Assembly: GCA_012934845.2 (NCBI GenBank)
Contig: WNNJ02001416.1
Coordinates: forward strand, 1 to 64,000
DNA: 64,000 bases
Direction: 5' to 3'
Origin: Pomphorhynchus laevis
Taxonomy: Eukaryota > Acanthocephala > Palaeacanthocephala > Echinorhynchida > Pomphorhynchidae
In this document: in pieces, positions 11,440 to 23,905 of the stretch
How positions within the stretch are numbered: position 1 is the stretch's first letter
Layout of the letters: the number at the start of each line of letters is the position of its first letter
Translations under genes and position numbers: made by a program
The notes under the pieces: model-generated
Told to the model about the DNA's origin: nothing
The model's database searches: none
What the model saw: the letters and a program-made list of their open reading frames with translations, nothing else

Positions 11440-12480
11440 CTTCCGGTTGATGAAGATCGTCATTGTCAATGATACCCATAAACTACGGATTTTCGGCTAA
11501 TACACACAACACGGATGCGACAAGACAGTCAAAGACACTTTTTGCCTGCAGAGAGACGAAAAATCAGCGGAAGTCAAGAAGGGCGACATGAACATTATTG
11601 CTAGGAATTTAAAAAGCAACGTCGTCAGCAAAAGGAAAGATACTTATGCCAAAACGGAAAATGCTTCAGAATTGAAAACAGTGATGATGACGCATCCTTG
11701 ACACCAATGCACATGATTTTATTATTTGCAATACATTGCTCCTATAGCGAATATATCCCGACCTCATCACCTTCTACAGTTCTCTAAGTTCATCCCAAAT
11801 TGACATTATCATAGTACGACGATGTGACTTTAAGATTGTTACCTACACAAAATCGATTCCATATGAGACGATTACCACACATCCTAGACATATTGTGGAA
11901 ATGTTTGATATCTATACAAATAAGCAAATAGATGAAGAACGTAACAGAATATTTACACATCAAGTAGGGGATATTACAGGAAATGAAGTCGCGCGTCGTC
12001 TCCGTCAAACTTCTTACACCTAAAGCAATGGAAACGAGACTTATCAAAGAGTAAAAAGTTAATTACGTGCCTATTTCAAAAATTCTCAAACAAAGAGTTC
12101 GAGCATCCACCCATTTCTTATGTGCTGTCTGTCGAATGACCAGATTAACCCATCACAGCGATGAAAGTCGAGATCACGCTGCAACAAATGATGTGGGACA
12201 AAGCAACAGGAACTGATGAAATGGCTGACGAACTTTGAAAGTTTAATGTTGGAACCCTTAAAGATGGCTAGAGCGGCTATTTAAACAGGTAGTCGAGGAA
12301 ATACACACAAGCCGATATGAGTTGCAGCATTACTGTTGCAATTGGGAAGCAAAGTATAACGCAGATGACTGTGCAAACTACGTTCGTACCTGTCCACCAA
12401 CACACCATGAACATATTCGAACATATAATAAATGGTAGGATTTGAAACATGGTAGAAGTGGCTATCCGATATTACAGATA
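11440..12480 (+). mobile_element. RTE-type LINE fragment (endonuclease through early RT)
   Basis: Plus-strand text runs through the endonuclease (QHGCDKTVKDTFCLQRDEK, then KKGDMNIIARNLKSNVVSKR, matching GCDxxxKDxFY..DE..GDxxIIAGDLNGHVGS), then a decayed TKSIPYETITTQH-like block, then the start of the reverse transcriptase: PITAMKVEITLQQMMWDKATG and, later, NIFEHI (matching PITxxEVxxALKKMKxxKAxGPD and MKIFERI). The reading frame changes several times and there are stops, so it is not active. RTE elements insert by target-primed reverse transcription, and usually lose their 5' ends; here the 3' half is missing instead. It spans the right edge of the 5.6 kb duplicate. Confidence 0.75.
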
Positions 12481-12940
12481 TTGTTTTGATTCGAAATTAT
12501 TGATTTGAAAGTATTACGAGCTATAATTCCAATAGAATCAACATCTACTGCTAGTATATAAAATACCAGAACCGTATTGCATTCATGAAAATCGTAGTAA
12601 GAATTTGTTAAAAATAAAGTAGACAAATATTTTTTTGTATTTCCAAATCTGTCGATTTAAAAACTACAAATGTATTTTTGACAGGAATGTATTTTTGTAT
12701 CGTGACATGAAAATACTTTCATGTCAAGTTGAGGAATTCAAAGGTAAGAATACAACAATCACGAATTCGATTGTTCAAGATGAATTCTAATTGTTTTGTA
12801 GATTTGTATAGCTTTCGAAATATAAGAATACATTTATTATTTGTTGATCCTAAATTAAAAATTTAAATGTATTAAAATTACTTATTTTTAATATATACTA
12901 TAATTAGTGCGTTTCATGCATTAACTAAAGTACTTGAACT
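12250..12940. repeat. ~690 bp direct repeat of 5008-5690
   Basis: Partner of the repeat described at 5008; slightly better preserved in its coding part. Confidence 0.8.
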
Positions 12941-12944
12941 TTTA

Positions 12945-13560
12945 ATAATTAACTAGTAATTAACTATTAATTATTATAAAAATCAATAATGAAAGATTGC
13001 ACAGTACTTGTTCTAAGTTAAAAAAAAGATTTCAATTGAATTGCAAATGTATCTAATTTGCAGTTAAAGTCATGGACAATAATCTGAAAATTTCGAATAT
13101 AATTCATTTTTTTTATTAGATCTGTTATAATATAATATAATATTATAATGAACAAAAATATTATAACTAATATTCTTGAAATTTAAAAAACTTTAAATTT
13201 TGAATTTTTGTTATTAATTTTTTAATATACATCAATATATAAATATATATGTTAATATACATTACCTTACATTAATATACATTAATTTTTTAATATACAC
13301 TTATATATGTTAAATGTGTCTATTATCATTTAATTATTGAATATATTTGTCAATCTAAAAATATTCACATTTGATAGTCATTAATAAAAACGTGAAAATA
13401 TTTTTTAAAGTGCATTAGCCACATTGAAATAATCAATTAGTTAATTACTGGTTATAAGATGTCTAGATTAATTACTTACAAACAAAAAATTTTACAGCTT
13501 GAATACACAATAAAATACACATTATGGAACAAAAACAGTCGAACAACTAAACATATGATC
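12945..13560. other. AT-rich DNA
   Basis: Nothing recognised apart from short AT palindromes (about 12955-12975 and 13120-13150) and a fragment at about 13380-13440 shared with 10985 and 22671. Confidence 0.5.
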
Positions 13561-13572
13561 TACAGTTTTGTC

Positions 13573-13764
13573 TCAACGTTCCGATTTCATGTTGCTTAAC
13601 ATGACAACTATACGGGCTACTTTCTCTGGATTTGCTTCATGAACTTGACACACGTTTAATCCACGCAACTTCCGAACATCGAGTCTTTCTTTCCTGTTAC
13701 GTCGGATCAGTGTAGCCGTGTAGCGGTTCAATGCCGCATGTATGAGCAGAGAAGTGCCGTAAGA
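13573..13764 (-). CDS. Possible terminal coding exon, protein not recognised
   Basis: On the - strand a frame opens right after AAAAG at 13765 and runs 63 codons to a TGA at 13573-13575. It reads SYGTSLLIHAALNRYTATL, then IRRNRKERLDVRKLRGLNVC, then QVHEANPEKVARIVVMLSN and MKSER. Base composition is close to half GC while both flanks are strongly AT-rich, as expected of an exon. I cannot match it to a family. The acceptor lacks a good pyrimidine tract (the DNA before it is A-rich), so a processed or transposed gene fragment is also possible. Confidence 0.4.
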   Translation of the reverse strand, partial: SYGTSLLIHAALNRYTATLIRRNRKERLDVRKLRGLNVCQVHEANPEKVARIVVMLSNMKSER

Positions 13765-13959
13765 CTTTTCAATATTTTTTATTCTATTAAATTTGTAATA
13801 TTTTAGATTAAAGTTAATATTACAATAAAATTTCTATTGTATTTTTTTCGAAACTTTTGAGCAGGATTAAAAAACCACAAATTTATTTATAATTTGCTAG
13901 CTACGGCAGGAAACTTTAAAAAATACAAAAATGTTTAAAGGATATAAAATGTCCTTGTA

Positions 13960-15606
13960 ACAGATTTCGGTTTGTCTGTATTCCTCACCTTTTTTCACTT
14001 TGTAATTCCATGCGGGTGTTTCAGTAATATTGTATCGATCCACACCAAAAAGGTTTAATATCTATTAGTAGTGAGAAAGACTGTGATATAAGACTTCTTG
14101 TTTGAGTCAATATATTAGTTTAGTCTTGAGATGAAAGAGTGAGAAAAGAGAGTAATTCGTGTGCACTGTTACGAAAAATTAAAGAGTAAGTTGATAACAG
14201 CTCGTTGTGGAATAATAAGACAATTGAGTTGAAACTTAATAAATTTATTATCTTTACATATTGCTAACATTTGTAAAAATCTCTACGAATTGAAAAATTA
14301 AAATAATGTATTATTAGTATAATGAATTATAATTTAATCTAAGTCAAAACAAAATCTTAGAACAACGAGAAAACAAACGAATTTAAAAATTAAAAAATGT
14401 AATATTAGAATAATTTATTATAATTTAATTCAAGAATGAAATCAGATTCATTTAAGCATTAAAACAAGTGATAAAAACATGAATAATATAAATAATGTAA
14501 TAATAGAGTAATTAATTATAATTAATGAGAAATGACTATCAGCCATATGTAATTCAAAATAAATTCCTTACAATCAAAAAACAAAATACAAATAAAACTG
14601 TTTAACAATTCAATTAAAATTTCGAAAACTAAAATCAGCTACAAATAAATTTAAATTAGATAAATTTAAGTTGTAAAAATCTCTACGAATTGAAAAATTA
14701 AAATAATGTATTATTAGAATAATTAATTATAATTTAATCTAAACCAAAACAAAATTTTAGAACACTGAGAAAACAAACGAATTTAAAACAGATTTCGGTT
14801 TGTCTGTATTCCTCACCTTTTTTCACTTTGTAATTCCATGCGGGTGTTTCAGTAATATTGTATCGATCCACACCAAAAAGGTTTAATATCTATTAGTAGT
14901 GAGAAAGACTGTGATATAAGACTTCTTGTTTGAGTCAATATATTAGTTTAGTCTTGAGATGAAAGAGTGAGAAAAGAGAGTAATTCGTGTGCACTGTTAC
15001 GAAAAATTAAAGAGTAAGTTGATAACAGCTCGTTGTGGAATAATAAGACAATTGAGTTGAAACTTAATAAATTTATTATCTTTACATATTGCTAACATTT
15101 GTAAAAATCTCTACGAATTGAAAAATTAAAATAATGTATTATTAGTATAATGAATTATAATTTAATCTAAGTCAAAACAAAATCTTAGAACAACGAGAAA
15201 ACAAACGAATTTAAAAATTAAAAAATGTAATATTAGAATAATTTATTATAATTTAATTCAAGAATGAAATCAGATTTATTTAAGCATTAAAACAAGTGAT
15301 AAAAACATGAATAATATAAATAATGTAATAATAGAGTAATTAATTATAATTAATGAGAAATGACTATCAGCCATATGTAATTCAAAATAAATTCCTTACA
15401 ATCAAAAAACAAAATACAAATAAAACTGTTTAACAATTCAATTAAAATTTCGGAAACTAAAATCAGCTACAAATAAATTTAAATTAGATAAATTTAAGTT
15501 GTAAAAATCTCTACGAATTGAAAAATTAAAATAATGTATTATTAGAATAATTAATTATAATTTAATCTAAACCAAAACAAAATTTTAGAAGAACGAGAAA
15601 ACAAAA
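13960..15606. repeat. Two-copy tandem repeat, unit 828 bp
   Basis: 13960-14787 is repeated immediately at 14788-15606, almost unchanged (single base differences only, for example near 14452/15280); the second copy stops about 9 bp short. Inside each unit a ~120 bp block (AAAAATCTCTACGAATTG ... AACGAGAAAACAAA) occurs twice, at about 14270 and 14672, and again at 15098 and 15500. No coding frame. It could be two long terminal repeats, but they abut with nothing between them, so a plain tandem duplication is more likely. Confidence 0.85.
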
Positions 15607-15609
15607 TGT

Positions 15610-16145
15610 AATATTAGAATAATTTATTATAATTTTATTCAAGAATGAAATCAGATTTTTTTTTGAGCAATAAATTAGGTTATTTTTGGGTCAAATATGC
15701 CTTTTGAATAATACGAGATTACAAGTTATTGCTAACATTTGCAAAAATTACTAAAATATACAATTTTTTGTCTAATGGAGTAAAGGTTATAAAAACTATA
15801 GAGAAGTTTACTATTTTCTACATTTTCACAAAATCTGTAAAATTATAATAAATCTAATTAGCGAAAATAAGAGACAAAAAATACATAACAGAAACCAGTA
15901 TGCATTAAAATCAAAAATATAAAAAAGTTTAAAAACCAACAAAGCAAGAACAATTAGTAATTTACAAGAAATTTATTGTAATCATGAGAGAACTCATTGT
16001 CTACAAATTAAATACTTGTAAACAATGAAATTAACTACGAATAAATTTAAATTAGATCAAAATAATACATCATAAAAACCAAAATACAAATGAGACAATC
16101 ACTGGAAAACATATATCAATGAAAGCATGATCATAACCTTTAGTG
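15610..16145. other. AT-rich DNA
   Basis: Nothing recognised. Confidence 0.5.
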
Positions 16146-16149
16146 TAGC

Positions 16150-17110
16150 CATCTAAACATTACTATTCATAGAACCTAATCTATGATGACTCCGAGGCAA
16201 GCCTAGTTTTTCGATGTGGTTGAACCAACTCAATCTTTGCCGAATCAATATCCAGGCAGTGGCCAATCTTCTTAACATGTTTTGCAACGTCTATTTTAAC
16301 TATTCCTGAGTGTGCACATGTGCGTGCTCAAGTAGCCATCTCTTAGCTGTCGACGAGTCTGTCCAACATATAATTTCTAACACGAGAAGCAAGTGGTGAT
16401 GTAAATAACACAGAAAGAGCCCGTTTTGCTTTGTGCTCAATGAAGCTGGATAATGTTACTGTTGGATTTTGAGTGAGTATATTACGAAAATATTTGGCAA
16501 CTCTATAAATAGACACTGGTATCGATACAAAATGTACAGATGAACTTACATCTACAGGTGTAAGATGTCGATTTTTACCAAACAGATTTGCGTATTTTAT
16601 CAAAAACACCAAATGAGTAACCACTTTTCATATACAATGAAGCAACGTTATATACATCAGATAATCGATCGGGTAGATTATTACAGTGTGTTAAACAACG
16701 CTGAAATTGAGATCTCAATCAACAAATCTTTTACGTGTTGAGGTTGCATAATTCCAAGGTAAGATAACGTTATGTACATTAGGTTTCCTCTAGACACCAG
16801 TTAGTAGATCCATTCCATATCGAGCAATGTTGCACATCAAAAAAATGAAACAGCCATTATCCTTCAATTCAATTTCTCTCACTGGATGGAGGGATCTTTC
16901 ATGTTGAGGCTATCACAAAATTCATCAGGACATAGTGTTGGATTTGGAGTAATAAAGAAAACATCATCAACATACCGTCTCCACACATAAGTGGGGATGT
17001 ATCTGCTATGTGATCCTCCTTCCATTTAATCACGAAAAAATATCTGCTAAAAGGGAGCTGAGGGAGATGCCCTAAGCACACCCTCAACCTGTTCAAATAA
17101 CTTGTAAACA
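16150..17110 (-). mobile_element. Penelope-like element fragment: RT C-terminal half and GIY-YIG nuclease
   Basis: Reading the - strand from 17110 downward: LFEQVEGVLRASPSAPF (RT motif around the MGSPLSP block), RRYVDDVFFITPNPTLCPDE (the YVDD catalytic motif, about 16980), then GCFIFLMCNIARYGMDLLTG, RKPNVHNV, and around 16170-16350 a GIY-YIG nuclease remnant with ARTCAHSGIVKIDVAKHVKK, IGHCLDIDSAKI and HRKTRLASESS (compare xSALAxHxxxxGHxIDWxxAKI). Several stops and frame changes interrupt it, so it is dead. Penelope-like elements copy themselves with this RT-nuclease pair. The left edge of duplicate B (17036) falls within it. Confidence 0.75.
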
Positions 17111-17124
17111 AATTTAAACTATTA

Positions 17125-17322
17125 AGCGAAAATTTTTCATGGATTGATACTAAACAATATACTTTGCATTAGAATAAGATACACAATATAATCAAAGTTC
17201 ATCAATGGAAATACGTCATTAGCATGTATTTGGCCACGCTGCTATTTTGTGTCGATGAATAGAGACCGAAACCTGATAGCATAGCGTTCCTCTAGATCCC
17301 CTCTACTCCTTATTCGAATACT
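17125..17322 (+). repeat. Structured foldback repeat, copy 2
   Basis: Duplicate of the copy at 6060-6256, differing by a couple of bases. Confidence 0.65.
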
Positions 17323-19983
17323 TCTTTTTTTTAATAAATTAATTCCTTGAAATTAATTTTTATTTGAAATTTTAATTATTAATTTTATCAATCAAAGATG
17401 CTTATTGTTCCAAAAATTGATTGAAAAACAGCTGGACAATAAAAATTCTATTTTTAGTAAAATTAAAAAGTTGTGTAGATGTTTAGCTGTTTTCATGAAA
17501 TTGTATTAAAATGCATAAAGTTAAAAACCAACTGATACAATTCCTGATTATGAACATAGTTGTGTTTGAAAATTGAATACACCGCTTAAATTTTGCTAAA
17601 ATAAAAATTTTAATGGTCAAGTAGTATGCTCCACTCAATTTTCGGGAGTAATCATTCAATATGCTTCATTCAATTTTTGTTAAGTAATCAATAAAAATAT
17701 GATGAGTTTATATTGATTTCAATTAGATTATTATAAACTCATATTAAAGATCATAACATAAAATAATTAATTTATACAAATTAACTTGATGGCTATTCTT
17801 AACACGAAGAATTAATATATTTTTTAGATTTATCAAATATTGAGTTGATAATACAATTTAAATCGTTATAAAAAGATATAATTAAAATTTTCGGGTTCGC
17901 TTCTTTGAAAACAAATTCGTTGAAATATTTCAATTTCGAATTTTCTTCAACACTAAATGCACAGAATTTTAATAGATAAATATTATAAATAATTGTCGTT
18001 TTAAAAATGCAATATTTAAATATTTGAATTTGAAACAATAACGTAAATTTAAATTTCAATTTTAAAGTTATGTTTTTTATTTTAATATTTACTGATTTTT
18101 ATATTATTAAATTATTAAAAAGGGCTAATAAACATTTTATTATATTTTTCTTATTTCATTTATTAAAAATTATTGTATTGCGAATAAATTCTATTCAAAA
18201 ATTTTAGTGAAGTAAAATTGTCGTAAATCGTTTGACAAACAAATTATAGAAGTTGTTAAGTGTAAGATAAGCAAGGAGAACGTGATGGAAAAATATATTA
18301 TAAAGAAAATTTGTTGACACACAAATCAAACAGAGAATTTAATAATGCAATATTCGGATATCAAATGCACGATATTAAGCAAAGTAAGAAATTACCCTGT
18401 TCAAAGCTAACTTGCATCACGACTTAATCAGGATATTTTCTAGTGATAGATTGAATTTTTTTGAAAGCAATAACGATAACAAAGATTATTAGATCGTTGT
18501 TGTAACAATTGTTTTAAGGTAGTTGTTGTTGAAGGCTTACTGCGATCTCACGGACTGGATAACCGTGGTTCAGATAAGCATTTTACTAATGATATTCCAA
18601 ACTGTTTTTTAATGGAATCATGCAAATTTACATTTAATTTTTTGAAGAAAAACTTTAATTTGAACTGTGATGATTTGAATAGCAAGACATAAATGATGAA
18701 CTAACCAGATAGATTCTAACATAACCGTATCAACCGTATTATTCATTTTAAGTTATTTTCGGTATTAACTTCGTTCCATTATTTATTTAATTGATTTATT
18801 TTTATTAGCAAAGTAAGCAAAAACGGCAATTAACAAGTTAGACATTACATCATGGTTGTAGAAATCTTTATTGAACTTTGTTCGATTTGCTGTTCCTTAT
18901 TTGATCAATTATAAGTTCGATTCCTTTAGCGATTGCTGTTCCAATCAAAAGTTCGATTGACTAAAGATTAAAAAGTTGCACGAAAATAATAAGTTATTTT
19001 CTTTAGATTTGTATGATAAAATTAACTAATAATTAATTATTAATTTATCAATATTTAACAAAATTTTATATGTATATCAATATTATTTTAGTTACTAGCT
19101 ATTTAAAGAACAGTATTAAGATGTAGATTTAAAATGTAACGTTTTGTAAGAAGTTTTTAGAGTCGTGTCGTTCATGAATAAACTTTACTTATCATGGGTT
19201 ATAAAATATTAATCTATTTTTGTTCAATTTCACAAATTAATAAAGTTATCACAAAAATCAAAGACTCAATTCCATATGCACTTTGAGAATTATTGGACTT
19301 ACAAAATGTTGATATTATTATATCTTCGAATTTTCAATATTTTCACTTTGTTATCTACCAACATTCTTTAATGGATAATTAAAAAGTGCTCTATCCTAAT
19401 AAATAAACATTTTTACGAAGCAGTTCTTTAAAACTTATGACTTAAGCTGTAACTGTATCTGTGGTTATCAAAATAAATAATATTTATTACAATTGATAGA
19501 ATATTACAAATCTCATTATGTTCTCAGATTATAGTTTTCCTTAAAATTCAATCAAATAATTTTACAACCCATTTATAAAAAGCTTAATAAATTTATTTAC
19601 CGCCACTATTTTATAGTAGGTAAAATTGAAATAGCTTCATTAATGTTTGATACAAAACAAACTACTAATTATAAAGACGATTTTTTATACCCGCTTATCC
19701 CTTGAATCGTTAGATCCATCTTGAAGATCTGATTGATATGCTTGAATCTAAAGATAAATTAACAGTAGATCGTTAGAAAGTGCATTTAACCTTTTTTGAT
19801 ACAAATGTTTACTGCAAAAAACTTATTTTTATCTTATGCAAATCGAACGCGTTTAAGCTGTTTGTCTTTTATTTGAATATGATATATCTAACATATATTC
19901 TTGATGACTATCATAATTATTTTTAATTTATCGATAAAATGTGGTTTATTTATTCGTTATTTGATTTATAAAATTAATATTTT

Positions 19984-20054
19984 GTTATCATTAAAGCCAG
20001 ACGCGGAAGAACGGTAGCAAGTACCGTTCTTCCGCGTCTGGCTTTAATGATAAC
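19984..20054. repeat. Perfect 33 bp hairpin, copy B
   Basis: Identical arms and loop to 8915-8985 (arms 19984-20016 and 20022-20054, loop GCAAG). No base of the stem has changed between duplicates, but given ~99 percent background identity that is not evidence of selection. Confidence 0.85.
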
Positions 20055-20414
20055 AACGTATTTCACGCGGATTGGTCTCACTCTCTTTCGAAAATCAATA
20101 TTGTAATAAATTTTATATTTATTTTAATATATGAATATTGACAAATTACTAATCAATAAATCTTAAATTAAAACACCTAGACAATTACTTGTAAGATTTT
20201 ACAATTTAAAAACTTAATTGTTAAATTTCAAAATCGAAAAATTATAAAAATATGTTTGTTTAGATGTATTTATATCTCTCATTAATTCTTGCAGATAGTG
20301 GCCAAATGTCAATACATATTTAGGTAGAAAATGTCAATTAAAAAATTTATATTTATCTTGATCTAGAATAAAATCAGTAACTTTTACTAAAAAATGTAAA
20401 TCAAGTAAACTTAC

Positions 20415-20495
20415 ATCTTTTCGATGAACTGTATTGCATACGGCAAAATCGAAAGTTAGTGCATACAACAACGCGACTACAATTATTGCTTTCAT
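20415..20495 (-). CDS. First exon of a small secreted peptide gene (family member e)
   Basis: Duplicate of member d with identical translation (signal peptide, then NTVHRKD, then GTAAGT at 20414-20409). The 5.6 kb duplication therefore produced a second complete first exon and its 3' flank. Confidence 0.55.
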
Positions 20496-22670
20496 TTTGC
20501 AATTGTTTTGATGTGCAAAGCTAAAGCAATAAAATTTAGATGAACATATTTCGGCCAATTTTCAAAGGTTATATAAATTTTACACAAATTATCACTGTAT
20601 TATTTAAATGTAACAAATATTTGGAAAAACATAGTTAACATCATAATTATTATAACCTCTGAATAAATAATTTTTACAGATAATCAAAATATATATTATA
20701 CTTTAAAAATGAATTTAAATTTGTCTTCGAATTTTGTGTTCAATCAAAGTTTAGATTTTCTAACGTAATTATAATAAATACAATAATAATCTAATTAACG
20801 ATAAACTTGTAATATTAGCTCGTTAATAGAATTGTGTTAGTTTTTATTCACACTTTTATTAGCACCTTTTTAAAAAATATTGATAAATTCTAGATTTTGC
20901 TACAAATATACGTTTTTATTTTACACATTATCGATACTAAATGTTGTAGTTTAATATTCCTACACATTACTGATTTTACTATACAACTTTTTAAATAAGC
21001 TTATACAACGAATAGCTAAATACGATTGTAATATGTTTGGAATCCTAATCTATGTTGATTGTAAAGTATCTGAGTAATCGTAAACTGAACCATTTGAGCT
21101 TATTTACATTGAACATATAATACGGAAAGTAGTAACCGATTTGCATATGTCGTTGCTATATAAAATATTTCACTTAATAGAATTTAAATATATTTGATTT
21201 GTCTTTAAAATGTGTTTTGAGGTATATTTTTATTTTTTATACATCTTTTAGTTTAATATATTTTGTTCAAAATCATTCATAATCATCAGTAACACTTTTA
21301 CTTCTAGTTATATTGATACATACATTTTAAAGTAACACTTTCATTATACTACATGATTTGCCCTGAGCTAGCGTTGTTGTGGTGACAAAAATTATAACGT
21401 CATTTTAATTTCATCAGCTGAAGTAATTACGTTTTTAAAGAATTTGTAAAGTGGTGTAATATTTCTAAATATTTTTGTTATTTTTTAATAAATAAAGTTC
21501 AATACTTGTTCCTTCACTATTGCTATTATAATTCACTTTTTATTAATTAACGGCTTTTAAAGGTAAAATGTTTCTGATGATATTTTCTTAAATTCATCAT
21601 ACTTTTTTACTGAGTTTATTGTCTCACTTTAAGAACTCAAGTTGCTAACTCCTTAAGCTTTGTTCACATTTTGAAAATTCTTCTCAGAAACGCCTTTAGA
21701 TGATGTTGTCGTAGTAACAAAATAACCATAGCCGGTAATTACACTGCATTTTCTTGTATGACTACTGTTTCCTATTAAATATAATATTCAATAAAATCAT
21801 TACGATTTTAACTTGGTCACTTAATTCGTGTGTGGTTTGCTTTGTCTATACCAGGAGTTGTTTACCTTTTTGTGTCAGAAAGTCTATTTTTGAAGAAATT
21901 TATCAAAATATTTTGATGGGTCCAAGGCAAATATTTTAATATCAATTTTTGATTATATATCAAATAAACTATATTATTCTCAACTATGTACATGTTTATA
22001 TTTTTATCAATTTAAAATTACTTCAATATGTTAGCCAACAATTTAATATAAACGTAAAAATATTTATTTAAGGTGCATTAACCATATTGAAATAATTAAT
22101 TAATGAAAGTTTTGCAATTGCCTTTCACTTTTGGCTTTTCAAAAATTGACGTAAGGTAAAAGGAAACCTACTCGTAAACACTCATTAAGATTTGAATAAA
22201 TAATGTGAGATATAATTTTTAAGGTGACATCGGGTTTGCCTTCTTAAACGCTAAACTTTAAAAGGCTAATTAATGAAATGAATAACAAAAATAATAAGAT
22301 TTGAATCAGTAAGAAAAAAGCTGTTTTTTAATTTGTTTTATTTAATTCACCGTTTATAAAAAAGTGGGTTGATGATATCCTCAGAGCACATCAAATATAC
22401 CTGAGGCAACAATCAACGTTGCATTGTTGTTTGGTCGAATATTTTAAGTCGCCAAAACACTAGAACGACGATAAATAATTAATAGTTATAAATAATTCAT
22501 CGGAAGGACTTCCGGTTGATGAAGATCGTCATTGTCAATGATACCCACAAACTACGGATTTTCAGCTAATACACACAACAACACGGATGCGACAAGACAG
22601 TTAAAGACACTTTTTGCCTGCAGAGAGACGAAAAATCAGCATAAGTCAAGTAGGGCGACATGAACATTAT

Positions 22671-23300
22671 TTAAAGTGCATTAACCACATTGAAATAATC
22701 TGATAAGGAAAGTATTGCATTTCGCTTTTGTCGTATAGGAAAAATGGAAACCTACTCGTAATTTCAGTACAATTGATTATACAACTGATAAAATTGATTG
22801 TACAATAAAATTGCACAATCAATTGTATAATAAAATTTATTGATTGTACAATAAATAATATACATTAACCAGTTGATTTTTTATTTTGTTATAATTAAAA
22901 TATGATTTATATAAATTTATATAATTTATATCATATCTATGATTAATATCACAGATATATACAATTAATAAATATTAATTATATACTATATATTGTTTGT
23001 TTTAACAAATAATATAATTTCTGATGTAATAGTTTTAAAAATTAATGTGTAACAACCAAACATTCGATACTACATATATTATTTTTAGATAGATTTTTTG
23101 GTGACATCATGTTTGCCTTCTTGCACCTAATCTTTAAAAGGCTAATAATGAAATGAATAACAAAAAATAATAAGATTTGTAACTAATAAGATTTAAAAAT
23201 AATAAATACTTAAATAATAAAATTTAAATAAATAATTGTTATATAAGATTTTATACAGTTTATATTTAAGTAAAAATTTAAAATTTATATTTTTTATAAA
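22671..23300. repeat. Diverged copy of 10996-11230 split by a ~330 bp insertion
   Basis: 22671-22757 (TTAAAGTGCATTAACCACAT ... AAACCTACTCGTAA) and 23090-23160 (GGTGACATCATGTTTGCCTT ... GAAATGAATAACAAA) correspond to adjoining parts of 10996-11230. Between them lies a ~330 bp AT-rich insert whose last ~250 bp recur at 23655-23905. The insert is therefore a small non-autonomous mobile element, class unknown. Confidence 0.6.
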
Positions 23301-23510
23301 AGTCAATTTTTATTGATTGACTAATGAATAACAGACGATGTATCAAATAAGGATAAGAGGTCATCAGCAGGAACTGCTATGTTGTCAGGTTTTGGTCCAT
23401 ATTCATCCATTAAACATAGAAGCAGAGCCAATAGTTTCGTAACTTTAATCTTATCTAGTATCTTATACGGATGAACTGCTATGTGATAAGGTTTTGGCCA
23501 CTATTCCACT
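23300..23510 (-). repeat. Structured foldback repeat, copy 3
   Basis: F orientation (antisense to the proposed parent element): TGATTGACTAATGAATAACA, GACGATGTATCA, GAGGTCATCAG, GAACTGCTATG, AACATAGAAGCAG. The element's tail appears duplicated, since GAACTGCTATG..ATAAGGTTTTGG recurs at about 23473-23500. Confidence 0.6.
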
Positions 23511-23654
23511 ATTATAATAGGGGAATTTTAATATTCCACTATTATAATTAATTATAATTATAATTAATGATAAATTAATTAATGATAAATTAAATAATAA
23601 TAAATTAATAATTAAATTAGAAATTAATTATAAAGTACCTGATAAATCTGAAAT

Positions 23655-23905
23655 TGTACAATCATAATAAATAATATACATCAACAAGTTAAATTTATAT
23701 TTTGTTATAATTTATATGATTTTTATTTGTTTTATAAATTGTGATATCACATATCATATCTGTGATTAATATCACAGATATATACAATTAATAAATATTA
23801 ATTATATACTATATATTGTTTGTTTTAACAAATAATATAATTTCTGATGTAATAGTTTTAAAAATTAATGTGTAACAACCAAACATCCGATACTACATAT
23901 ATTAT
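23655..23905. repeat. Second copy of the small insert element
   Basis: Matches 22838-23090 closely, from ATAATATACATNAAC to CGATACTACATATATTATTT. Contains a short inverted repeat around ATCACATATCATATCTGTGAT. Confidence 0.65.

Larger units (their letters stand above)
5971..11599. repeat. Segmental duplication, 5.63 kb, copy A
   Basis: Directly repeated at 17036-22671, offset about 11.07 kb. Reading the two side by side I find only a few dozen differences, so identity is about 99 percent. The left joint lies inside a Penelope-like reverse transcriptase: only about 70 bp of it is present here while copy B continues into the rest. The right joint lies inside the endonuclease of an RTE LINE, which continues here and is cut in copy B. 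The block holds a secreted-peptide exon, a 33 bp perfect hairpin and one foldback repeat. Confidence 0.9.
17036..22671. repeat. Segmental duplication, 5.63 kb, copy B
   Basis: Direct repeat of 5971-11599 at about 99 percent identity. Left neighbour: the remainder of the Penelope-like RT. Right end: cut within the RTE endonuclease (about 22520-22670) and joined to a diverged AT-rich block resembling 10996. It carries all the features of copy A in the same order; the stretches not listed separately (17330-19980, 20560-22500) hold no recognised gene. Confidence 0.9.

Noticed and set aside
13960-15606. The two 828 bp units as long terminal repeats of a retroelement
   Set aside because: They are directly adjacent with no internal region and no clear terminal dinucleotides.
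16343-16624. 93-codon - strand frame as a host gene
   Set aside because: It is part of the decayed Penelope-like element between RT and GIY-YIG.
5971-22671. Duplication as an assembly artefact
   Set aside because: Cannot be excluded without reads, but the two joints are different, clean and fall within different elements, and the copies have distinct private changes.
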